Assembly: GCF_013369385.1 (NCBI RefSeq)
Contig: NZ_SZTO01000019.1
Location: 29,629-93,628, forward strand
Length of the DNA: 64,000 nucleotides
Source of the DNA: Vibrio sp. 05-20-BW147
GTDB taxonomy: Bacteria > Pseudomonadota > Gammaproteobacteria > Enterobacterales > Vibrionaceae
Direction of reading: 5' to 3'
Positions 36,562-44,270 of the stretch are shown here, piece after piece. How positions within the stretch are numbered: position 1 is the first letter of the stretch; every line of letters starts with the position of its first letter. The notes below the pieces were generated by a model. It was given only the letters and a program-made list of their open reading frames with translations. It searched no databases and was not told where the DNA came from. Position numbers and translations under genes: made by a program.

Positions 36562-37029
36562 CTAGACAAACAGGTTCATCACCAGCATGGCGCCAAAGGC
36601 GTTCAATACTGAAATTGCGATCATCACTGGAATGTAGCGGCCTTCGGTGCCGATAGGACCCAAGATACGGCCAACGTACTGAACTTGTGAGCCCATTAGG
36701 TAGATCGCTGGCGCCAAAATCGCGATGTGAGTGCCGTTAAGGATGCCTTGGTCAAACAAGCTGATCACCACACCCACTGCACCACCCATCGACATCCACG
36801 CACCGATCAATACCGCTGCTGCTTCACCCGGCAAACCAAACACCGCCATCACGGGTGAAAATACGCTGCCCATCAAATCAAGTGTGCCTGTGATTTGCAG
36901 CGCTTTGATGATCACAAACGCCATCAGAACGTTAGGAACGGTCGAGGTGGTGGCAATAACCCAGCCTTTTTTCGCGCCTTCAACAAAAATGTCGGTCACA
37001 ATCGGCTTCTTTGCTTTTACTTCACTCAT
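36562..37029 (-). CDS. yjiG: YjiG-like nucleoside-recognition domain membrane protein
   Basis: A 155-residue inner-membrane protein with about four hydrophobic segments and one nucleoside-recognition (Gate/SpmB-like) domain: VFGLPGEAAAVLIGAWMSMG and GTHIAILAPAIYLMGSQVQY. It matches E. coli YjiG in size and position. YjiG and YjiH together look like the two halves of one transporter. ATGA overlap with yjiH implies coupled translation, and the peptidase follows 9 bp after its stop. The substrate is unproven; peptide breakdown products are suggested by the neighbour. Confidence 0.85.
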   Translation of the reverse strand: MSEVKAKKPIVTDIFVEGAKKGWVIATTSTVPNVLMAFVIIKALQITGTLDLMGSVFSPVMAVFGLPGEAAAVLIGAWMSMGGAVGVVISLFDQGILNGTHIAILAPAIYLMGSQVQYVGRILGPIGTEGRYIPVMIAISVLNAFGAMLVMNLFV

Positions 37030-37775
37030 TTTGCTGCCTCTTCTTTTAGCGTTTGTGGTTTGTCTTGATCCGCGTTGTCTTGTTTGTCTTCTTTACCTTC
37101 CGTTAGGTTTAGGTAGATGCGGAACAAGTTCGCGCCGACGATTTTGAAGACGAACATCACAGCAACCGCGAGGCCGATAGATGACGTTACCGCTGGTGAA
37201 CCGTCCGCCATCGTGAGGGTAAAGAGCACCGCGCCAGAAGAGAAGAAGTTAACGATGGTGGCACCAGCAGTGAACTGGAACATAGTGAACACGTCCGTTT
37301 CGCGCTTGGTCAGGTGGCCTTCGTCTTTCAATTGACGCGTCATCGCCGCACCCGCATCGGTACTTTGCAGCGAGGCGATCAATGCAAGACCCGTGTTACC
37401 TGGGATGTTCATCAGTGGGCGTAGTAGTGGCGTTAGCAATTTGCGTGCTGCATCCAATGCGCCGTAGTGCTCAAGCACGTTGATCATACCCAAAGCGAAC
37501 ATCACCGTTGGAATTAAGGTCAATGCGAAGATGAAGCCATCACGCGCACCGCTACCGCCCGTACCACGGAAAGAGGTGGTCATGGCTTGTACGCCATCGG
37601 CCGTTTCGTTCACGCCGTACGCCACTTTACCGAACGCACCGTTTAGCGTCGTAAAGTCAAAAACGCCATACCACTGATTCGATTGCAGTAGGCCCGAGAA
37701 GAACACAACGGCAAACGCGAGAGCAATGTAGCTCCCAATCGTTACCTTGCGTTCTGTTTGAACAGGAGTTGTCAT
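37026..37775 (-). CDS. yjiH: YjiH-like nucleoside-recognition domain membrane protein
   Basis: A 249-residue inner-membrane protein, first gene of the operon. Segments FIFALTLIPTVMFALGMINVL and NIPGNTGLALIASLQSTDAG (the nucleoside-recognition core), ATIVNFFSSGAVLFTL and IGLAVAVMFVFKIVGANLF are membrane-spanning. The C-terminal ~30 residues are highly charged and cytoplasmic. It is the partner of YjiG. ATG 37775 has a GGTG ribosome site. The 409 bp upstream are AT-rich and should hold the promoter. Confidence 0.85.
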   Translation of the reverse strand: MTTPVQTERKVTIGSYIALAFAVVFFSGLLQSNQWYGVFDFTTLNGAFGKVAYGVNETADGVQAMTTSFRGTGGSGARDGFIFALTLIPTVMFALGMINVLEHYGALDAARKLLTPLLRPLMNIPGNTGLALIASLQSTDAGAAMTRQLKDEGHLTKRETDVFTMFQFTAGATIVNFFSSGAVLFTLTMADGSPAVTSSIGLAVAVMFVFKIVGANLFRIYLNLTEGKEDKQDNADQDKPQTLKEEAAK

Positions 37776-38184
37776 AAATTCACCTATGGTTGTGGAACTG
37801 AACGCATAGGATCTTGAACGTAGAAGATGGGTTACATACTGATCAGGGTCAACCCCCGCGCCAAACGATTAAATAAGCCACTATTGAAATATTATTTTTT
37901 GATAACCATCACAATTAACATATTATATTAATTAATAACACAAATTAGGTTTTTTAATCCATTCACAACCAAGCAAATTGGAAACCAAATCCCTCACATT
38001 TCATAACAGTGTGCTAGCAATTTTTATGGCTCTTTTGCGGCAAACGTCGCTTTTCTTTCGCGAGATAAAAGAGATTTGCGGCGATCATCGAACTTTCACC
38101 GTGTAAACGCCCCCCTTTGCCATTGCTCAAACGCCGTCTTTCTCTCCTATACTCAAACGGAATTTATCCATCAAGGAGATAAAC
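37776..38184. other. AT-rich intergenic region between yjiH and the DUF302 gene
   Basis: The region holds the divergent promoters of the two flanking genes. A very AT-rich stretch lies at ~37880-37950. I see no further gene, no RNA structure and no convincing regulator site; a good ribosome site (AAGGAGA) ends it. Confidence 0.5.
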
Positions 38185-38574
38185 ATGTACGGATTTAGCA
38201 CTCAGTTTGCTGGCAGCTATGAACAAGCGATCGAAAAAGTAACGCAAGAGCTCGCCAAAGAAGGCTTTGGTATTTTGACCGAAATTGACGTCAAAGCGAC
38301 CTTAAAGAAAAAGATCGATGTGGATAGAAAACCTTATGTGATTCTCGGCGCTTGCAACCCTCACTTGGCCAATCAAGCGATCACCGCCGAGCCAGACATT
38401 GGCTTATTGCTGCCGTGCAATGTGGTGGTGCGGGTGGAAGAAGATGACAGCGTGACGGTGGCGTTTATGGATCCGTCTGCGGTGCTTAGCATGGTGGAGC
38501 AGCCCGGTATCGAAGGGCTAGCAGGGCAAGTGAAAGAGAAACTGATGCGCGTTTGTGATGGGCTAAAACAGTGA
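38185..38574 (+). CDS. DUF302 domain protein
   Basis: A 129-residue cytoplasmic protein, nearly all one DUF302 domain: FEQAIEKVTQELAKEGFG-like start (here YEQAIEKVTQELAKEGFGIL), DVKATLKKKIDVDRKPYVIL, GACNPHLANQAITAEPDIGL, LLPCNVVVR, and VAFMDPSAVLSMV. The GACNP and LLPCNVVV cysteines are conserved in the family. The fold is known but the biochemical role is not. Start ATG 38185 follows AAGGAGATAAAC, an ideal ribosome site. Monocistronic and convergent with malS. Confidence 0.93.
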   Translation: MYGFSTQFAGSYEQAIEKVTQELAKEGFGILTEIDVKATLKKKIDVDRKPYVILGACNPHLANQAITAEPDIGLLLPCNVVVRVEEDDSVTVAFMDPSAVLSMVEQPGIEGLAGQVKEKLMRVCDGLKQ

Positions 38575-38627
38575 TTCGACACTCACGCCTCTAACTCTGT
38601 GTTGCTCAACCAGCATGCCTAGCGTTA

Positions 38628-38655
38628 TGTTCGCCACCACTCTGGGTGGCGAACA
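38628..38655. terminator. Hairpin between DUF302 gene and malS
   Basis: TGTTCGCCACC (38628-38638) pairs exactly with GGTGGCGAACA (38645-38655) in the gap between the two convergent genes. It lacks a T tract on either strand, so it is likely but not a textbook terminator. Confidence 0.55.
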
Positions 38656-38679
38656 TTGAGGACAACGTACTTTTCGTCG

Positions 38680-40743
38680 CTATTGCGCGGCGTGACCAAC
38701 AAACGCCACAACCACTTTGTCATCCCCTAAGGTGCGGGAGAAAACGTACGCGCCAGTTTGTTCAATCTCCTGATGCACACCAGCACCAACCGCGGGATGC
38801 GCACGGCGGAACTGGCCCAGTTTCTGCCAATGACTGAGCAATGTTTGCTGCTCTGCACTCAACTGCCACACCATGTCCGAGCGAGTGCCTTGATGGAAAT
38901 CATCCGCGTATGGGCCAATATTGCGCCCTACTTCATCGCCATAGTAAATCTGCACCGCACCAGGGCTGAGCAGCAATGCGTTCGCGGCGTTGCGCTGCAC
39001 GGCATAGTCTTTAAATCGGCTAAAGAACAGCTCAGTATCGTGCGAGGACATGTAGCTCACTGGGTTAAAATCACTCTGCTGCGCGATGGTGTTGGCGTAA
39101 TCGCGATAGGTATCGGCCATTTGGCTAAAACAAGCTGCGCCTTTATCGAGTTTCTTCTGCATATCAAAGTTGATCAGCGCATCAAAACCGTCGTCAAAAT
39201 AAGGGCTGCGGTAGGCTGAATGGCCCCACACTTCCCCCATCATCCAAAATGGCGCACCCGATTGGCCATTGGCTTTGCGCCACGCATCGAGGCTTTTCGT
39301 CGCTTCTTGTTTCAGGCGCTTCCACACTTCGCCTTCAACGTGTTTGACCGTATCTACCCGATAGCCATCAATACCAAAGCGTTTCACCCAATCGGTTTGC
39401 CACTCAATCAAATAGTCGCTGACGGTGTAGTTGTCACGCGCCACCACGCGCGTACCGGGGTTCTCTAGCAGCCACTGTGGTGGCGTCACCGCTTGGGTCG
39501 ACTCGGTGCGAAAATCAGGCAACCCAGCGAGAGACAAAGTCATGTCGCTGCTGCCCGGTTTTTGGTAACCCGGAAGCCCAGTGCGCACCCAATCTGCCCC
39601 CCACCACTGTGACCAGTTTTGGCTTTGATAGTCGATCGCAGAGTGGTAGCTATGCCAGTTTTCACCCGATTTTGGCTGCCAGTTGGCCCATTTTTCTGGC
39701 AAGTTCGCTTCTTTTGTCGTCACTTGCATGCCATCAAATTGCAGATCCGCCAGCGTTGAATACCCGGAATGGTTGATCACTGCATCGAGCAGGACTTTGA
39801 TGCCGCGTTTATGCGCCTCTCCCACCAGTGTTTTCAAATCTTCATCGCGACCAAAGTTCTCATCGATCTTGGTAAAATCACGCGTCCAATAGCCGTGATA
39901 GGCATAAAATGGGAAAGAACCGCTGTCGCCACCACCAACGAAACCGTGCACTTGTTCCACAATCGGCGACAACCAAATCGCATCAGTGCCGAGACGTTGA
40001 ATGTAGTCGAGCTTTTCAATCACCCCTTTAAGATCGCCCCCGTGGAAGGTGCCAATTTCCTCTTTACCGTCCTTCTGGCGACCATAGCTTTGGTCATTGC
40101 TGGTGTCGCCATTGTTAAAACGATCCACCATCACGAAGTAAATATTGGCGTTGCGGTAATCGAAAGGGCGCGCTTTTTTGTTTTGTTTAACCGGTTCCAG
40201 CAGCACCAAACCGCCAGATTGCGTTGATGGCGTTAAACTCACTTTGCCTTTTTTCACGCTCACCACTTGGCCACTGTAGGCGTCACGCAGTGAGGTGCCG
40301 TCTTTGAAGCTGTCGCCCAGTTCAATCGTCACTTCACCGCCTTGGTAAACTTCACAAGTCACCTGTGGCAATGGGCGTTTAAATTCAGTTTTAGCGGCCT
40401 TTTTCGGCTCACGTTTGAATGTCATCGTATTGGCGTTCGCGTCCAGTTCAAAGCTGTAGTCACCCGTAAAGCGGATTTTTAGCGGAAGTTCGGTCACTTT
40501 GCCACAATTCAACGCAATGGGTTGATTGAACTTAATCACCTGTGCATCGGGCGCTTGGCAATCGCCTTCCAGCCCGGTGATTTTCAGTTGATAACTGTCT
40601 TTGACCAGCGGCACCACTAATGGCTGCTCGGCACTGAGCGGAAAATCTCGGCTGTTGGTGGTGGTTGAAATGGTTAAATTCGGCTCGGCAATCGCCGCTG
40701 TCGAGCTGAGGAGCAGAGTTAAGGTTATCGCGTTCAGTTTCAT
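38680..40743 (-). CDS. malS: Periplasmic alpha-amylase
   Basis: A 687-residue exported GH13 enzyme; E. coli MalS is 676 residues and the domain order agrees. The signal peptide ends near AIA-E (residue 19). Residues ~20-190 are the N-terminal beta domain; the barrel begins at NIYFVMVDRFNNGDTSNDQS. GH13 regions are intact: DAVINHSG, GYRVDTVKHVEG (nucleophile Asp), MGEVWGHS (acid/base Glu) and YMSSHDTELF. IGTFHGGDLKGVIEKLDYIQ is almost the same as in MalS. It degrades maltodextrins in the periplasm to sizes that the maltose system can import. No mal transport genes are adjacent, so it stands alone here. The C-terminus (DDKVVVAFVGHA) is complete. Confidence 0.93.
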   Translation of the reverse strand: MKLNAITLTLLLSSTAAIAEPNLTISTTTNSRDFPLSAEQPLVVPLVKDSYQLKITGLEGDCQAPDAQVIKFNQPIALNCGKVTELPLKIRFTGDYSFELDANANTMTFKREPKKAAKTEFKRPLPQVTCEVYQGGEVTIELGDSFKDGTSLRDAYSGQVVSVKKGKVSLTPSTQSGGLVLLEPVKQNKKARPFDYRNANIYFVMVDRFNNGDTSNDQSYGRQKDGKEEIGTFHGGDLKGVIEKLDYIQRLGTDAIWLSPIVEQVHGFVGGGDSGSFPFYAYHGYWTRDFTKIDENFGRDEDLKTLVGEAHKRGIKVLLDAVINHSGYSTLADLQFDGMQVTTKEANLPEKWANWQPKSGENWHSYHSAIDYQSQNWSQWWGADWVRTGLPGYQKPGSSDMTLSLAGLPDFRTESTQAVTPPQWLLENPGTRVVARDNYTVSDYLIEWQTDWVKRFGIDGYRVDTVKHVEGEVWKRLKQEATKSLDAWRKANGQSGAPFWMMGEVWGHSAYRSPYFDDGFDALINFDMQKKLDKGAACFSQMADTYRDYANTIAQQSDFNPVSYMSSHDTELFFSRFKDYAVQRNAANALLLSPGAVQIYYGDEVGRNIGPYADDFHQGTRSDMVWQLSAEQQTLLSHWQKLGQFRRAHPAVGAGVHQEIEQTGAYVFSRTLGDDKVVVAFVGHAAQ

Positions 40744-40921
40744 CGTTCAGTCCGTTGTTCACGCCTTCCCCTCTCAAATCGCAACAGATGCTTAAAAGGG
40801 TAGACGTTTGATCGTTTTTATCACGCTCAGAATAAAACGACGGAATAACAAACACATCCTTCTCACCCCCTACGCCCTAAAACTTTGCCGAGGTCACAAA
40901 TTCGCCGCTAGGGGCGTAGAA

Positions 40922-40951
40922 AAAGCCGGATGAATCGCTTCATCCGGCTTT
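40922..40951. terminator. Terminator downstream of ogl
   Basis: AAAGCCGGATGAA (40922-40934) pairs with TTCATCCGGCTTT (40939-40951) around TCGC. T-rich stretches follow on both strands, so it can serve ogl on the minus strand and insulate malS. Confidence 0.92.
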
Positions 40952-40978
40952 GTTTTTATTGCCATTGACGTTGTGTGA

Positions 40979-42145
40979 TTAGTGCTTAAGTTCAGCAGGG
41001 ACGTCAGCAATGTAAATCGCGGGAACCCCTTCGAAGTCACTGGTGAAAAGCACCCCTTCATCGTTAGGCGTGAATGAAGGGTGTGGATGGGTAATTTGAC
41101 GGTCACCATCCAGCACTTTCCAAGACGAGCTGTGTTTTGCTAGCTTCGCGTAGGTTTTCTTGTTGGTGTTGAGCACATATAGGAACGGGTCGTTCTCGAT
41201 GCTGTAGCCACTAGCATCGGCGACATCGACTGGTGCATCGCAACCATCGCCCACCATCAGAGAACCATCGAAGTTACTCATCAGGTGCGAGCAAGGTGGC
41301 ATCACCATCACTTCTTCATTCTCTAATGTGTCTGGGTTGGCTTTGTAGATCACACGCTCTGTTTGCCCCTTGAAGTAAGAGACATACGCCATTGCGCTGC
41401 CATCAGGGATCCAGAATTCATGCGTGCACGATTCGCCCGGCGCATGCGATTTGATCTTGCGAAGGTTCGAGCCATCTTCGTTCACCAGCCACATGCGCGC
41501 ATCGACTAAATCGTGCGGACCTTCGTGACAAAAACCCACAGTGCTATCGTCAAATGGACGGTAAATAGGGTGACCAAGCCACGCGTTCTCTTGGTGGATC
41601 ACCTCCAATTCACCGCTTTCTATATCCACTTTGATCAAACGGCACGTTGGGTTGGTATGATAAAACTCGGCGAATTTCTCCCACGACGTAAGTGGTTGCC
41701 AATCACGTTTAAGAATTTCAATGCCCACCAATTTGGTGCACTCTGAGTTCGCCACCCAAGTGCCATACCCTTTCCACTCTTCGTCTACGGTATAAATGAC
41801 ACTCTCTTCAAGGGTTTCGAGATCCACTTTCATTAGGTTCAGTTCATTTTTCACGTAGAAGAACGATTTATCATCGCTAGAAATGAAACCACCAAAGGTA
41901 TTATCCCCTTTACCTTCTGTCAGTTGGACTGCTTGCTGAGTATTGAGATCCAGCAGGTAATAGTTGCGATTTCCATCAAAATCACCTGCAAAAAGAAGCT
42001 TTTGTCCATCCTGAGTAAAGCACTTCTGGTAAAAGTAATTGCGGTGACAGATAACATCCGTTGGTGTTAAACGGGTTACTTTCACCTGCGTATCACTGTC
42101 TACGAAGGTTTCGAAGTTAAGAGTGATAATTTTGCCTTTAGCCAT
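40979..42145 (-). CDS. ogl: Oligogalacturonate lyase (PL22)
   Basis: A 388-residue cytoplasmic protein with no signal peptide; PL22 enzymes are seven-bladed propellers. It cleaves short unsaturated oligogalacturonates to 4-deoxy-5-hexoseulose uronate. Family motifs: HRNYFYQKCFTQDGQKLLFA at the N-terminus, RDWQPLTSWEKFAEFYHTNP, FCHEGPHDLVDARMWLVNED (with the Mn-binding/catalytic His region) and HEFWIPDGSAMAYVSY; length is typical. It lies 65 bp downstream of the symporter gene, likely in one transcript read from the KdgR/CRP-controlled promoter upstream of that gene. The product needs kduI and kduD, which are not in the window. Confidence 0.95.
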   Translation of the reverse strand: MAKGKIITLNFETFVDSDTQVKVTRLTPTDVICHRNYFYQKCFTQDGQKLLFAGDFDGNRNYYLLDLNTQQAVQLTEGKGDNTFGGFISSDDKSFFYVKNELNLMKVDLETLEESVIYTVDEEWKGYGTWVANSECTKLVGIEILKRDWQPLTSWEKFAEFYHTNPTCRLIKVDIESGELEVIHQENAWLGHPIYRPFDDSTVGFCHEGPHDLVDARMWLVNEDGSNLRKIKSHAPGESCTHEFWIPDGSAMAYVSYFKGQTERVIYKANPDTLENEEVMVMPPCSHLMSNFDGSLMVGDGCDAPVDVADASGYSIENDPFLYVLNTNKKTYAKLAKHSSSWKVLDGDRQITHPHPSFTPNDEGVLFTSDFEGVPAIYIADVPAELKH

Positions 42146-42162
42146 AACATATCTCCGCTAAA

Positions 42163-42186
42163 CCGCTGCCAGTGTTGGCTGGCAGC
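42163..42186 (-). other. Intercistronic hairpin between symporter gene and ogl
   Basis: CGCTGCCAG and CTGGCAGCG form a strong stem around six bases. No T tract follows, so it probably protects or processes the mRNA between the two genes rather than ending it; this is inference. Confidence 0.5.
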
Positions 42187-42210
42187 GTAAATCAAATTTT
42201 TATTGAATAA

Positions 42211-43983
42211 TTATTGTGAACTGCTGGTTGCTAGCTTGGTTGAGCGCTCATCGACTTTAGCGCTCTTCTTCAAGCCATAGCCCACAGCAAAGATAGCAGC
42301 GGCACACGCTAAGAAGAGTAGACGGCCCCAAAGTGGGTTTGGAATCAACACCATCAGCGTTAAACCACCAGCCATGTAAGTCACGAGCGTACCCAATTTT
42401 GCACGTTGCATACGGTCTACGATGTCTTGACCTTCTTCCGCCACACATTCTGTATCAACGTCTTTGAAGAACTCTTCCGTTGCCGCTTTGTTGGTGTCTT
42501 TCGCTTCGTTGTAGAACAAGGTGGTCAGACAGAAGAAGCCAGCGGTGAAGAATAGGTGAGCCGCAATGGTGATCATGGTGCGCAACTCGCCCGCTTCACG
42601 ACGGGTGATTTCTTCCACGCCAAACCAGCTCATCACGTATTCTGGAGTGAAGATTTTCACCACAGACCAAGAAACCAGCATACCGAAAACAACCGTTGCC
42701 CAAGGTGCCCAGTTTGGCGTTCTGCGAATCACGATACCGAGGAACAGTGGCACTAGAATTGGTGATTGCAGCAATGTCGCAACTTGCATCATGAGGTCAA
42801 ACAGGCTTAGGTGCTTCAGTGAGTTGAAGAACTGAGCCATCAAGATAACCAAGATACCGTTAACCAGACAGGCAATCTGACCCGCGCGTAGCAATTCTTT
42901 ATCGTCGGCTTTGCCTTTACGTACGATGTTTGAGTAGAAACTGCGAACAAAGATGCCTGAGTTACGGTTTAGAGCAGAATCCATTGAAGACATGGTCGCA
43001 GCAAACAGACCCGCCATCAGCAGACCAACGGTACCAAGAGGCATGGTTTCGCGTGCAAATACAAGGTAAACCGCATCGCTCGCTTTCGCGCCAAGAGACG
43101 AGTATTGCGTGGCCGCATCTGGGTAAAGAATCGCAGATGCCCATGGTGGGATGAACCAAATAATGGCACCGAACACCATCATAACCAGCGCCATGACGGC
43201 CGCTTTGCTTGCGTTCTTAGAGTCTTTTGCGTTTAGGAAACGGTAAGACTCCTGCATGTTGTTGATGCTTTGTAGCTGCTTAACGATGAAGAAGATAAAC
43301 GTACACACAAGAAGCAGTGGGTAGTTCATATCAGGGCCCAGGATGAAGCCACCTGGGAAGTTCTCCACGATTTCACCCGGACCACCGACCACATACAGGG
43401 CAACCGCCGCACACGCGATGGAGATCACCGCCACCACCAGTGTTTGAATGAAGTCCGATGCCACAACGCCCCATGCACCACTCAGTAGCGAGATCACCAA
43501 TACGGCAATACCCGTCACCCAAATGGTGGTCACGATGTCGGCGTTAAATACGGCAGAAGCAAACACGCCCAGACCGTTTAGCCACACACCAGCGTTGATG
43601 ACGCTCAGTGGGATGATCACCCAAGTGAAAAACTGCTCGTTGGTATTACCAAAACGGCGTTTAACCCCTTCTGTTGGTGTATCCACGCGCATTTGACGGA
43701 AGCGGCGAGCGAAGTAAAAGTAAGCAAAAATGTACGCCACCATGTTACCGATAAACACAGCCAAGACAGCGAAACCGTCGTTGAACGCTTTACCCGCAGC
43801 ACCGGTAAATGTCCAAGCTGAAAATTGTGTCATAAACGCTGTGGCACCTACCATCCACCACAACATTTTGCCGCCCCCGCGGAAGTAATCACTGGTACTG
43901 TTACTTGCCATTTTTTTAAACAGCAGACTGATTGCTACCATCAGAGCAAAGTAGCCTGCAATTACTAAGTAATCGTATTCCAT
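42211..43983 (-). CDS. Sodium:solute symporter, probable oligogalacturonate importer
   Basis: A 590-residue SSS-family inner-membrane transporter with about 13-14 transmembrane segments. Family signatures include the N-terminal SDYFRGGGKMLWWMVGATAF, FMTQFSAWTFTGAAGKAFND and the Na+-site region GLFAATMSSMDSALNRNSGI. A cytoplasmic loop ~480-530 is charged. The gene precedes ogl and is preceded by two KdgR-like boxes and a CRP site, so short oligogalacturonates or unsaturated digalacturonate are the likely substrate. It is closely related to the second symporter at 47375-49105. The ribosome site (GAGG) directly follows the KdgR-like box. Confidence 0.9.
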   Translation of the reverse strand: MEYDYLVIAGYFALMVAISLLFKKMASNSTSDYFRGGGKMLWWMVGATAFMTQFSAWTFTGAAGKAFNDGFAVLAVFIGNMVAYIFAYFYFARRFRQMRVDTPTEGVKRRFGNTNEQFFTWVIIPLSVINAGVWLNGLGVFASAVFNADIVTTIWVTGIAVLVISLLSGAWGVVASDFIQTLVVAVISIACAAVALYVVGGPGEIVENFPGGFILGPDMNYPLLLVCTFIFFIVKQLQSINNMQESYRFLNAKDSKNASKAAVMALVMMVFGAIIWFIPPWASAILYPDAATQYSSLGAKASDAVYLVFARETMPLGTVGLLMAGLFAATMSSMDSALNRNSGIFVRSFYSNIVRKGKADDKELLRAGQIACLVNGILVILMAQFFNSLKHLSLFDLMMQVATLLQSPILVPLFLGIVIRRTPNWAPWATVVFGMLVSWSVVKIFTPEYVMSWFGVEEITRREAGELRTMITIAAHLFFTAGFFCLTTLFYNEAKDTNKAATEEFFKDVDTECVAEEGQDIVDRMQRAKLGTLVTYMAGGLTLMVLIPNPLWGRLLFLACAAAIFAVGYGLKKSAKVDERSTKLATSSSQ

Positions 43984-43994
43984 AATAGGACCTC

Positions 43995-44014
43995 GAAACG
44001 ATGTTTTAATTTAA
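43995..44014 (-). promoter_or_regulatory. KdgR-like box A (symporter-ogl leader)
   Basis: Minus strand reads TTAAATTAAAACATCGTTTC, matching the locus motif AAAACANCGKTTC. It ends immediately before the ribosome site of the symporter gene, so a bound repressor would also block the start of the message. Confidence 0.75.
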
Positions 44015-44054
44015 GTGAATTTTAAGATCAAAATACAAAACGTATTGCGATTAA

Positions 44055-44077
44055 AATCAAAACAACGGTTCATTTTT
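44055..44077 (-). promoter_or_regulatory. KdgR-like box B (symporter-ogl promoter)
   Basis: AATCAAAACAACGGTTCATT lies about 75-95 bp before the symporter start and fits the same motif (AAAACAACGGTTC). Confidence 0.75.
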
Positions 44078-44094
44078 GAATTTATTCACTAGTT

Positions 44095-44110
44095 TGTGAT
44101 TGCGATCACT
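44095..44110. promoter_or_regulatory. CRP-cAMP binding site
   Basis: TGTGATTGCGATCACT matches the CRP consensus TGTGA-N6-TCACA in 9 of 10 positions, with a T before and AC-rich flank after. It is ~112-127 bp upstream of the symporter start, next to box B, as expected for catabolite control. Confidence 0.8.
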
Positions 44111-44270
44111 TACAAAACGATTGCCGATTACTTTGAGTATTGACCAAAAATCGAACCACGCCGAGTAGAGCGAAAAAACACCGAAAGAGTGTCAGCAGCA
44201 AGTGTGAAAAGGTAAATCTGAGACCGTTGTCATTCGAAAAGGCAAGGCTCTCTCGAGCCTTGCAAGAGCA

